A program made the position numbers and the translations under genes. A stretch of 17,882 nt of DNA from positions 1 through 17,882 of the forward strand of contig JACMQD010000055.1 of NCBI GenBank assembly GCA_014377155.1, in the 5' to 3' direction. Each line of letters opens with the position of its first letter. Within the stretch, counting starts at the first letter, position 1. Source of the stretch: Herminiimonas sp. GTDB lineage: Bacteria; Pseudomonadota; Gammaproteobacteria; Burkholderiales; Burkholderiaceae. The notes under the pieces are model-generated. The model saw nothing but the letters and a program-made list of their open reading frames with translations, did no database searches and was not told where the DNA came from. This document shows, piece after piece, positions 1 to 7,063 of this stretch.

Positions 1-183
1 ACCTTCATCGTATTGCACGATCATCTGAGTGCAAGTATCGGCCCCCAGCAGGCGATGTCGCAGTTGGGCCAGTTGCTTGTCCAGCAGTCCACATTGTTGG
101 CAGGACTGGATTATTTTTCCGTGCTGATGATTGCTGCGGCGTTGGCTGCGGTCGTCATGATGGTCCAACGAACCTTCCGGTAA
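1..183 (+). CDS. C-terminal end of a DHA2-type MFS transporter (partial)
   Basis: The reading frame is open from the first base and ends at TAA 181-183, giving 60 residues of a protein whose start lies outside the window. The fragment has an amphipathic stretch rich in Gln and Leu (about residues 10-30) followed by one hydrophobic helix (about residues 38-56) and a short basic tail ending in RTFR. This matches the last periplasmic loop and the fourteenth helix of EmrB/QacA-like (DHA2) drug exporters, which usually end in this way. The family assignment rests on this tail only; another polytopic transporter is possible. No clear terminator with a T-run follows. Confidence 0.55.
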   Translation, partial: TFIVLHDHLSASIGPQQAMSQLGQLLVQQSTLLAGLDYFSVLMIAAALAAVVMMVQRTFR

Positions 184-432
184 CCACCCTGAGACGGGTC
201 TGGCAAGAACTGACAGGTTAACGAATGCTCAACCAAATAACTGGAGATTTTATTGTCAGTAAATGGCATCGATACCTTAATCAGGTCCGACAATATGTTT
301 AAAAATTGTAGGACGAAAAAAACTCGAGCAAGGTATCCGTAGCGTGTCGAAATTGCCGGCAATGGCGGACTGTCGCTTCAAGGAAAACCGCCTGATTGGT
401 CTGACGAAATGGCGACCGAAATCGACAGGCTC
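184..432. other. Intergenic region between convergent genes
   Basis: This 249-base gap separates the end of the transporter gene (+) from the end of the DUF2970 gene (-). It is relatively AT-rich between about 220 and 340. Overlapping open frames here have no family features or ribosome binding site and are taken as chance. No strong hairpin followed by a T-run was found on either strand, so the terminators of the two converging transcripts are not visible. Confidence 0.5.
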
Positions 433-645
433 TTAGTGGATAGCCATCCGGACGGCCATCATCAGGATGCCGATAAAGATCGTCACGCCGACCAAGCCGG
501 CGACGATGACGTAGACCGGATTGAGTCCGCCAGCGTCGTCAGCGTCAAAGTCTCGCTTGCTGCGCAGACCGATAAAAGACCAGGCAACCGCCCACAGCGT
601 GGCAAGGAAGGAGCGTTTGTTGCGGTATTCGATGTTCTCTGGCAT
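433..645 (-). CDS. DUF2970 family small membrane protein
   Basis: This is a 70-residue protein with the DUF2970 pattern: a hydrophobic N-terminal part containing WSFIGLRSK (about residues 12-30), an acidic linker, then LNPVYVIVAGLVGV leading into one membrane helix (about residues 42-65). The start is supported by AAGGA about 6 bases upstream of the ATG. It is the last gene of the leftward cysI operon, 29 bases after the DUF934 stop. The family is common in Beta- and Gammaproteobacteria and has no known function. Its place behind sulfite reductase suggests co-transcription, but not necessarily a shared role. Confidence 0.85.
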   Translation of the reverse strand: MPENIEYRNKRSFLATLWAVAWSFIGLRSKRDFDADDAGGLNPVYVIVAGLVGVTIFIGILMMAVRMAIH

Positions 646-674
646 GGGAATTCCTTTTTATGCAGCAGCGTCGC

Positions 675-1172
675 TCATGTCGAGCCAACGCGCCGTTTGC
701 GAAATAGTGGCAGCGGATTGTCCACCGAACCCTGATATTGGACTGAGTAGTGGCTGAAGCTCTTGATGGCGTCGCGGATGTCTTTATTGGCACTTACGGC
801 GAAGCAGTCGAAACCACAGCGACGCAGATAATTCAGCTGATCGCGTAGTACTTCGCCAACGGCGCGTAACTCGCCGCGCCAGCCGTAACGGGTACGCAGC
901 AGGGTAGCCACGCTATAACCGCGACCATCGCGAAAGCTCGAAAAATCCACGGCGATCAAATCGAGATTCAGCAGGTTTTCGATTTGCTGCTCGAAATCGT
1001 CATCGGGTGAAATCCATACCGCGCGCACCGCTTTCGTGTCGCTGCTCATCGCAGCGAATGGGAAAATCGTGTGCGCGCCAAGCTCGTGTTGCGGAGCGTC
1101 CTCGCGCAGCATCACCCAGTCGTCGTCAACGATTGTCGGCGCACCATCGATCAGTTTGATTACTTCAGACAT
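675..1172 (-). CDS. DUF934 family protein linked to sulfite reductase
   Basis: This 165-residue soluble protein belongs to DUF934, a family almost always found directly downstream of cysI in Proteobacteria. Typical segments are the WV.L.ED pattern near residue 20, the VDFSSFRDGRGYS region near the middle, and the RYGWRGELRAVGEVLRDQL region that follows. The start chosen is the ATG at 1172, which overlaps the end of cysI by 8 bases (ATGTCTGA), so translation is probably coupled. An in-frame upstream ATG at 1298 would put 42 extra residues inside cysI with no family similarity and was rejected. The family is presumed to serve sulfite reductase, perhaps in electron supply or assembly; its biochemical role is not established. 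Confidence 0.88.
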   Translation of the reverse strand: MSEVIKLIDGAPTIVDDDWVMLREDAPQHELGAHTIFPFAAMSSDTKAVRAVWISPDDDFEQQIENLLNLDLIAVDFSSFRDGRGYSVATLLRTRYGWRGELRAVGEVLRDQLNYLRRCGFDCFAVSANKDIRDAIKSFSHYSVQYQGSVDNPLPLFRKRRVGST

Positions 1173-2841
1173 TCGGCACCGCGCTTTCTTCACGATAGAC
1201 ATTGGCCTTGAATGGTTCCATCCCAACCCGGCTGACGGTCTCGATGAAGGTTTCATCGGCGATGCGGATCTTGTTGAAGGTCTCGACCACGCGCTCAATC
1301 ACGTCGGGCATCTGCTCCGCGCGGAAGGATGGACCGATCACTTTGCCCAGCGCCGAGTTGTTTCCTTGCGCGCCACCAATGGTCACCTGATACCATTCCT
1401 GGCCATCCTTGTCGACGCCGAGCACGCCGATATTGCCCATGTGGTGGTGACCGCAAGCGTTGATGCAGCCCGAGATATTGAGCGAGAGGTCGCCCAGGTC
1501 ATGGACGAAATCCAGGTCGTCGAAACGCTGGGTGATGGCGGCGGCGATTGGCAGCGAACGCGCATTGGCCAGTGAGCAGTAGTCTCCGCCTGGGCACGCG
1601 ATGATATCGGTCAGCAGGCCAATATTGGGCGACCCGAGATTGTGTGCGCAAGCCAGCTGCCATATGCGGTAGAGGTCGCTCTTGCGCACATCCGGCAGAA
1701 TCACATTCTGTTCATGCGCGACGCGCACTTCGCCGAAGCCAAAGCGCTCCGACCAGTCGGCGATGTAGTCGAGCTGCTCGCTGCTCACGTCGCCTGGCGG
1801 CACCCCCGCGCCCGGCTTGGTTGAGAGTGTCACGGACGCGTAGCCTGGCACCTTGTGCTCACGCACATTGCGCTTGATCCAATGGGCGAATCGGCGCTCA
1901 CTCTCCATGTGGCGGGTAAGCTCCGGCTCGGAATCGGCTGCTACGTCATAACCCGCCTGCGTAAAATATTGCGCCACGCGTTCATATTCTTCGCGGGTCA
2001 AGGTGGAAGGGCCGTCCTTCAGGTACGCCCATTCGCGCTCGACCTCTTCGGCAAACTGTTCGATGCCAAGTGCCTTTACCAGGATCTTGATGCGCGCCTT
2101 GTACTTGTTATCGCGCCGTCCATGGCGGTTGTAGACGCGCAGGATCGCTTCGACATAGGACAGCAGGTGTTGCCACGGCAAACAATCGCGCAACTGGGAA
2201 CTGAGGATGGGAGTGCGCCCGAGACCGCCGCCGGCAAACACGCGCAGCAGCTTTTCACCGGCCCCGTTCGTATAAAGGTAAATGCCGACGTCATGCATCC
2301 GCACTGCCGCGCGGTCTTCCAGGGACGCTGACAGAGCGATCTTGAACTTGCGCGGCAGGTAGGCAAATTCGGGATTCATGGTTGACCACTGGCGCAGGAT
2401 CTCGGCCAGCGGGCGCGGATCGAGCACCTCGTCGGCCGCGACGCCGGCGAACTGTTCGGTCGTGATATTGCGTACACAGTTACCTGAGGTCTGGATCGCA
2501 TGCATCTGTACCGATGACAGGTCGGACAAAATATCCGGCACTTGTTCCAGCTTGATCCAGTTGTACTGAATGTTCTGGCGGGTAGTGAAATGGCCATAGC
2601 CGCGATCGTATTTGCGTCCGATATGCGCCAGCATGCGCACTTGGCGGGCCGACAGCACCCCATACGGAACCGCCACGCGCAGCATATAGGCGTGCTTTTG
2701 CATGTACAGACCATTTTGCAAACGTAGCGGGAGGAACTCTTCTTCGCTCAGTTCGCCGGTCAGGCGACGCCTGACCTGGTCTCTGAATTCGGAGACACGT
2801 TCCTTAATAAGAATCTCGTCGTATTCGTCGTATTGGTACAT
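1165..2841 (-). CDS. cysI: Assimilatory sulfite (nitrite/sulfite) reductase hemoprotein
   Basis: This 558-residue enzyme catalyses the six-electron reduction of sulfite to sulfide in cysteine synthesis, in the cytoplasm. It has two ferredoxin-like half domains (near residues 40-110 and 310-390) and two siroheme/4Fe-4S domains. The cluster ligands are visible as CPGGDYC (C416 and C422) and CINAC (C459 and C463) with the usual C-x5-C and C-x3-C spacing; TSGNCVRNIT is the siroheme-binding segment of the first half. The start is placed at the ATG 2841 (MYQYDEYDE), where homologues normally begin; an upstream in-frame ATG at 2898 adds 19 basic residues. There is no cysJ-like flavoprotein in the window. 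DUF934 and DUF2970 genes follow in the same operon, but cysH, cysD and cysN, often next in Burkholderiales, are absent here. Confidence 0.93.
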   Translation of the reverse strand: MYQYDEYDEILIKERVSEFRDQVRRRLTGELSEEEFLPLRLQNGLYMQKHAYMLRVAVPYGVLSARQVRMLAHIGRKYDRGYGHFTTRQNIQYNWIKLEQVPDILSDLSSVQMHAIQTSGNCVRNITTEQFAGVAADEVLDPRPLAEILRQWSTMNPEFAYLPRKFKIALSASLEDRAAVRMHDVGIYLYTNGAGEKLLRVFAGGGLGRTPILSSQLRDCLPWQHLLSYVEAILRVYNRHGRRDNKYKARIKILVKALGIEQFAEEVEREWAYLKDGPSTLTREEYERVAQYFTQAGYDVAADSEPELTRHMESERRFAHWIKRNVREHKVPGYASVTLSTKPGAGVPPGDVSSEQLDYIADWSERFGFGEVRVAHEQNVILPDVRKSDLYRIWQLACAHNLGSPNIGLLTDIIACPGGDYCSLANARSLPIAAAITQRFDDLDFVHDLGDLSLNISGCINACGHHHMGNIGVLGVDKDGQEWYQVTIGGAQGNNSALGKVIGPSFRAEQMPDVIERVVETFNKIRIADETFIETVSRVGMEPFKANVYREESAVPNV

Positions 2842-2988
2842 AGGTGGCCTGCGATTGATGAAATGGTCAGGCACTGATTTTCGCTTTTTAGCTGGCAAGA
2901 AAACAGATTCAGAAGCGACAGAAACGACCGGATCAGATGCGTCGGTAGTTCATGAAGCGAGCGACGGCTCTTTTCGGCATCAAAACCG

Positions 2989-3007
2989 GTGCAGGTGAAA
3001 TCTGCAC
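2989..3007. repeat. Inverted repeat, possible operator
   Basis: A perfect 6-base inverted repeat GTGCAG / CTGCAC is separated by 7 bases and followed on the + strand by a short T-rich run. It is about 150 bases upstream of both flanking start codons. It could be an operator or part of a leader hairpin; chance is not excluded. Confidence 0.3.
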
Positions 3008-3053
3008 TGCTATTTTTAACAGAAGCTGATGCTGTTTATTTTTGTTGGCGCCA

Positions 3054-3068
3054 TGCACTATGCGTGCA
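3054..3068. repeat. Inverted repeat TGCAC-N5-GTGCA, possible operator
   Basis: A perfect 5-base inverted repeat with a 5-base spacer lies about 95 bases before the diheme cytochrome start. It shares the TGCAC core with the repeat at 2989-3007, so both could bind the same regulator. Confidence 0.28.
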
Positions 3069-3163
3069 ACTAGCCAATTTCTGGTGAGCTTTGAGTCTGC
3101 TCTCGACGAAGAATCTGGCCAGACGCTTTGACATAGTCATTCGCCACCATTTGAAGAGACCGT

Positions 3164-3889
3164 ATGAAGCAGTTTCGCCGCATGAAGCATTTCCGATCAG
3201 TTAGCAGCACATGTCTGCTTGGCCTGGCGTTGACGCATGGCGTCGCAGTGGCCCAGCAAACCGTACCGCAGGACGCCATGGCACGTCGCGTGGCGGCCTG
3301 CGTCGCGTGCCATGGCAAAGAGGGCCGGGCGACCAGCAGCGGTTATTTTCCGCGCATTGCTGGCAAGCCGGCTACTTACTTGTACAACCAGCTGATCAAC
3401 TTTCGCGACGGACGGCGCCAGTACCCGGCGATGACCTACATGGTGTCGCCGTTGTCAGACGCGTATCTAAAGGAAATGGCGGACTACTTCGCCGCCCAGC
3501 ACCCTCCCTATTCGCCGCCCCGTGCGGCGGATCTTGCAGCGACGACGATGGCGCACGCGCAAAGGCTCGTCACGCAAGGCGACCGCGCGCGCAACATCCC
3601 CGCCTGCATCGCCTGCCACGGCGAGAAGCTGACTGGCGTACTGCCATCGATTCCCAGTCTGATCGGCCTGCCGCGCGACTACCTCAACGCCCAGTTCGGC
3701 GCGTGGAAGATTGGGGCGCGCAAGACGCATGCACCCGATTGCATGGCGAACATTGCACGCCAGCTGACCCCTGACGAGATCGGCGCCGTGTCGACCTGGC
3801 TGGCAGCGCAGCCCATTCCGCAGGATATGACTGCGGCTCCGGCCGGCTCGGTCAAATTGCCAATTTCCTGTGGGAGTGTTCCTCAATGA
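3164..3889 (+). CDS. Diheme c-type cytochrome (cytochrome c4-like), exported
   Basis: This 241-residue precursor has a basic N-terminus, a hydrophobic stretch and an AVA-like signal peptidase site near residue 30, so the mature protein is periplasmic. Two heme-binding motifs are visible: CVACH (C46, C49, H50) and CIACH (C148, C151, H152), each heading a class I cytochrome half. Met90 or Met93 and Met194 are likely axial ligands. The two-domain layout and heme spacing resemble cytochrome c4. GAAGAG lies 5 bases before the ATG at 3164; a second ATG at 3182 would also leave a usable signal peptide. The stop overlaps the next start as ATGA, so the two cytochromes are translationally coupled and probably act together as electron carriers. 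No dehydrogenase gene is adjacent. Confidence 0.88.
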   Translation: MKQFRRMKHFRSVSSTCLLGLALTHGVAVAQQTVPQDAMARRVAACVACHGKEGRATSSGYFPRIAGKPATYLYNQLINFRDGRRQYPAMTYMVSPLSDAYLKEMADYFAAQHPPYSPPRAADLAATTMAHAQRLVTQGDRARNIPACIACHGEKLTGVLPSIPSLIGLPRDYLNAQFGAWKIGARKTHAPDCMANIARQLTPDEIGAVSTWLAAQPIPQDMTAAPAGSVKLPISCGSVPQ

Positions 3890-5184
3890 ACGCGGTAACT
3901 TACGTCAAAAAATTCGTCGCCGTCGTCCTCGTGCTGTTGCTAATTCCGATCGCGATCTTCGTCTACCAAATGCTGCATGACCCGGGAAGTGGGCAGCAGC
4001 AGGTACGAGGATTCAATGCGGATGAACAGATCGTTCGCGGTGCTTATCTGGCGCGCGCGGGCAATTGCATGGCCTGCCACACGGCGCGTGGCGGGACCGA
4101 GTTTGCTGGCGGACGTCCTATCGCGACGCCGTTCGGCAGCATCTACACGTCCAACCTTACGCCCGATCGCGAGACCGGCCTCGGCAAATGGACCTACAGC
4201 GACTTCTGGCGCGCCATGCACAATGGTAAGAGCAAGGATGGCAATTTCCTGTACCCGGCCTTCCCCTATCCCAGCTACACCAAGGTCACGCGCGCCGATT
4301 CGGACGCGCTCTACGCCTATCTCAAGACTCTGCCGCCTGTGCGCCAAGCCAAGCGCGAGAACGAACTGCGCTTCCCGTATAACCAGCGCAGCCTGCTGGC
4401 CTTCTGGCGCACGCTTTACTTCACGCCGGGGGAGTTCCAGCCCAGCGCCGGACAGAGCGCTGAATGGAACCGTGGTGCCTATCTGGTGCAAGGTCTGGGC
4501 CACTGTGCCGCATGCCACACCGGCCGCAATGCGCTTGGCGGCACCTCGCCTGACAACGACCTTGCGGGCGGCTTGATACCCATGCTGAACTGGTACGCCA
4601 CTTCACTGACGTCCGACAGCGGCGCTGGCCTGGGCGATCGGCATCAGGCCGATATTGCACAGTTGCTCAAGACTGGTGTCTCCGGGCGCGACGCCGTGTT
4701 CGGACCGATGGCCGAAGTGGTCCGGCAAAGCCTGCAGCACCTGTCCGAACCGGACATCAATGCAATGGCCGTCTACCTGAAGTCGATCCCGAAAAGTACG
4801 GCGGCGTCCGCGCCTGTTGCCGTCAAGGTCGGCGGTGAGGGCGAAGCGATCATCAAGCTCGGCGCGAACCTGTACGAGCAGCATTGCGTAGCCTGCCACA
4901 GCGCTGATGGCAAAGGCGAGGCGAGCGCCTATCCGACGCTGGCCGGTGCCCGTTCGCTGACAGGTCAGTCAGCCATCAATCCGATTCGAATCGTGCTCAA
5001 CGGTGGCTATCCGCCTAGCACCGGCGGCAATCCGCGGCCCTACGGCATGCCGCCGTTCGGCACGTTCATGAGTGACGCCGAGGTTGCGGCGGTGGTGTCA
5101 TATGTTCGTAGCAGTTGGGGCAACCAGGGCGCGTTGGTATCGCCGGTCGAGGTGGGGCGGTTGCGCAGCGTACCGGATGAATAG
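3886..5184 (+). CDS. Membrane-anchored triheme cytochrome c, dehydrogenase subunit type (AdhB-like)
   Basis: This 432-residue protein has an N-terminal membrane anchor (about residues 10-29) and three cytochrome c domains with motifs CMACH (C61, C64, H65), CAACH (C207, C210, H211) and CVACH (C334, C337, H338). Segments such as FGSIYTSNLTPD, DFWRAMHNG and FLYPAFPYPSYTK are hallmarks of the cytochrome subunit of alcohol, gluconate, sorbitol and aldehyde dehydrogenases. In those complexes the subunit passes electrons from a periplasmic dehydrogenase to ubiquinone or a further cytochrome. GGGAG lies 9 bases before the start, which overlaps the previous stop (ATGA). The dehydrogenase subunit expected beside such a gene is missing on both sides, so the physiological partner is unknown. 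Confidence 0.9.
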   Translation: MNAVTYVKKFVAVVLVLLLIPIAIFVYQMLHDPGSGQQQVRGFNADEQIVRGAYLARAGNCMACHTARGGTEFAGGRPIATPFGSIYTSNLTPDRETGLGKWTYSDFWRAMHNGKSKDGNFLYPAFPYPSYTKVTRADSDALYAYLKTLPPVRQAKRENELRFPYNQRSLLAFWRTLYFTPGEFQPSAGQSAEWNRGAYLVQGLGHCAACHTGRNALGGTSPDNDLAGGLIPMLNWYATSLTSDSGAGLGDRHQADIAQLLKTGVSGRDAVFGPMAEVVRQSLQHLSEPDINAMAVYLKSIPKSTAASAPVAVKVGGEGEAIIKLGANLYEQHCVACHSADGKGEASAYPTLAGARSLTGQSAINPIRIVLNGGYPPSTGGNPRPYGMPPFGTFMSDAEVAAVVSYVRSSWGNQGALVSPVEVGRLRSVPDE

Positions 5185-5364
5185 TTTTGAAGGCGGATGC
5201 AGTCCGAGCGCACTGCGGCGCCCGGCGGCCCTTGAGCTCTCGGCACGGATCAATGGAACTGCTCATCTTTATCTGACAAGTCCCCGCATCCGTTATTCGG
5301 CTGCGAAAGCAAATGTTTGATTGCGTCTGCCAATGCAGTCGCTTGTGACCTGGACATTTTTAAA

Positions 5365-5398
5365 CCCGCAATCAGGCGACCGCGTCCTGATTTGCGGG
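5365..5398. repeat. Strong imperfect hairpin upstream of the chemoreceptor gene
   Basis: The left arm 5365-5376 (CCCGCAATCAGG) pairs with the right arm 5386-5398 (CCTGATTTGCGGG) over 12 base pairs with one bulged T and a 9-base loop. There is no T-run after it on the + strand; on the - strand it is followed by TTTAAAAATG. It may be the terminator of the cytochrome pair, 180 bases downstream of its stop, or an operator. The 289-base gap 5185-5473 otherwise holds only the FliA-like box. Confidence 0.45.
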
Positions 5399-5424
5399 GC
5401 GGTGCGCCGCTGACAGTACGCGGT

Positions 5425-5432
5425 GCCGATAA
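5425..5432 (+). promoter_or_regulatory. Candidate sigma-28 (FliA) -10 box GCCGATAA
   Basis: The octamer GCCGATAA is an exact match to the -10 consensus of flagellar sigma factor FliA. It lies 41 bases before the preferred start of a chemoreceptor, a class of gene commonly controlled by FliA. The weak point is the -35 region: no TAAA is found at the expected distance, where the sequence is GC-rich. Confidence 0.42.
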
Positions 5433-5473
5433 CCAAGGCGACTCTTAACCCGATAACGAAAGCGATGGAAACC

Positions 5474-7015
5474 ATGAAACTCAATTCGATCAAGTTTGCC
5501 CCGCGCCTCGGGCTTGGATTTGGCGCTGTCCTGCTGCTCGCGGTGGCTATCAGCGCGATCGGCTGGACCCGTCTGGAAATGACGCAAAGCGCGATGGTGT
5601 CGACCGCAAGAATCGCAAACCGCGCAAGCCAGGCTGAACGTTGGATGTCATTGACCGAACTGAATGTAAACCGGGTTTTGGCGATTGCCAAGTCCGCTGA
5701 TGCGCCCGATGTCGAGGCGTATTTCGACGGGAAAATCAAAGCCACTTCTACCGAGATTTCTGCAATACAAACCAAGCTGCTGGAAGAAACGACAACGCAG
5801 CAAGCGAAGGCATTTCTGGAAACGATCGCGCAACGGCGGGATGCCTTCGTAGAACTGCGCGCCGCTGCAATGAAACGTATTAAAAACAACGACCCCAATG
5901 CAAAGGCCTTTGTTGACGATACCTTGCTCAAAGCAGCAGACGGCTATCTTGCCGCCCTGCGCGATCTGCAGCAGTACGAAAGTCATGCGGCGAAGACGCT
6001 TACCGAAGAAGCCAACCGCGACGTCGACAATTCGCAAAACACGCTGCTCTGGCTTACTGCAGCGTGCCTGGTCCTGGCTTCTCTCATCGCATGGCTCATC
6101 ACCCGCTCGATAACTTTACCGCTCAAGCGTGCGGTCGTGGCGACTACGGCTGTCGCGTCGGGAGACCTGACGCAGGCAATTGTTTTCGACGGCAAGGACG
6201 AAGTTGAGGATTTGCTACGCGGATTATCGGTGATGCAAAGTACGCTCAAGGCGTTGGTGGCGCAAGTGCGCTCATCCACCGATAGCGTCGCTACGGCGTC
6301 GAGCCAGATCGCCGCTGGCAACCTCGATTTGTCGGGACGCACAGAGGACGCCGCTTCCAATCTCCAGCAAACGGCAGCATCGATGGAGCAGATCGCCAGT
6401 AGCGTGAGACAGTCGGTCGATTCGATCCGGTTGGTCAGCGAGCTCGCTGCAACGACCGCCGACGTCGCCCAAAAAGGAGGCAAGATGGTATCTGACGTCG
6501 TGTCCACGATGGAAAGCATCCACGCTTCTTCAAGCAGAATCACCGACATCATTGGCGTCATCGACAGCATTGCTTTTCAAACCAATATCCTGGCGCTCAA
6601 CGCGGCGGTGGAGGCGGCGCGTGCGGGCGACCAAGGCCGTGGTTTCGCCGTCGTCGCGACCGAAGTGCGCTCGCTGGCACAACGCTCCGCCAGCGCTGCC
6701 AAGGAAATCAAGACGCTCATTAGCACCTCCGTCGAACACGTCGAGTCGGGCGCCAGATTGGTTGGTGCCACCGGGACTACGATGCAGGACATCGTGAAAT
6801 CTTCCGAGAAATTGTCATCCTTGATCCAGGAAGTTCTCTTGGCTACATCGGAGCAGAGTCGAGGCGTTGATGAGGTCAACATCGCGGTAACAAACATGGA
6901 TCAGATTGCCCAGCAAAACTCAGCGCTGGTAGAAGAATCCGCGGCAGCCACGCAGAGTCTCAGCGGCCAGGCAGTGACGCTTTCACGCATTGTTTCAACG
7001 TTCCGAATTGCCTGA
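5474..7015 (+). CDS. Methyl-accepting chemotaxis protein
   Basis: This 513-residue transmembrane chemoreceptor senses a ligand in the periplasm and controls the CheA kinase. It has a membrane helix at about 14-31, a periplasmic four-helix-bundle domain (32-189), a second membrane helix (190-209), a HAMP domain (about 210-262) and a long cytoplasmic coiled coil with the highly conserved tip at about 358-400 ([20 protein letters not shown] and [19 protein letters not shown]). Glu/Gln-rich methylation segments flank the tip. The C-terminus lacks an NWETF-like pentapeptide for CheR/CheB tethering. Start choice: MKLNSIK at 5474 is the usual beginning in this group; ATG 5465 and GTG 5423 are in frame. 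The ribosome site is weak (GGAA, close to the ATG). Two c-di-GMP enzymes follow on the same strand. Confidence 0.93.
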   Translation: MKLNSIKFAPRLGLGFGAVLLLAVAISAIGWTRLEMTQSAMVSTARIANRASQAERWMSLTELNVNRVLAIAKSADAPDVEAYFDGKIKATSTEISAIQTKLLEETTTQQAKAFLETIAQRRDAFVELRAAAMKRIKNNDPNAKAFVDDTLLKAADGYLAALRDLQQYESHAAKTLTEEANRDVDNSQNTLLWLTAACLVLASLIAWLITRSITLPLKRAVVATTAVASGDLTQAIVFDGKDEVEDLLRGLSVMQSTLKALVAQVRSSTDSVATASSQIAAGNLDLSGRTEDAASNLQQTAASMEQIASSVRQSVDSIRLVSELAATTADVAQKGGKMVSDVVSTMESIHASSSRITDIIGVIDSIAFQTNILALNAAVEAARAGDQGRGFAVVATEVRSLAQRSASAAKEIKTLISTSVEHVESGARLVGATGTTMQDIVKSSEKLSSLIQEVLLATSEQSRGVDEVNIAVTNMDQIAQQNSALVEESAAATQSLSGQAVTLSRIVSTFRIA

Positions 7016-7063
7016 GGTATTGGGGACGCATTTCATGTAGTTCAACACGCAGGAGACCAATCC

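Larger units (their letters stand above)
2842..3163. promoter_or_regulatory. Divergent intergenic region between cysI and the cytochrome pair
   Basis: This 322-base region lies between two divergent transcription units and must hold both promoters. It has AT-rich tracts around 2875-2895 and 3010-3045, but no convincing -35/-10 pair was found on either strand. Two perfect inverted repeats are visible: GTGCAG-N7-CTGCAC at 2989-3007 and TGCAC-N5-GTGCA at 3054-3068. They may be operators, listed separately. No coding sequence with recognisable content occurs. A CysB site would be expected for cysI but cannot be assigned by eye because its consensus is loose. Confidence 0.45.

Noticed and set aside
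1855..2331. Forward open frame within cysI
   Set aside because: It is antisense to well-conserved sulfite reductase domains and has no recognisable motifs.
3940..4518. Reverse open frame opposite the triheme cytochrome
   Set aside because: The sense strand carries conserved heme motifs; the antisense product is Arg/Ala-rich and featureless.
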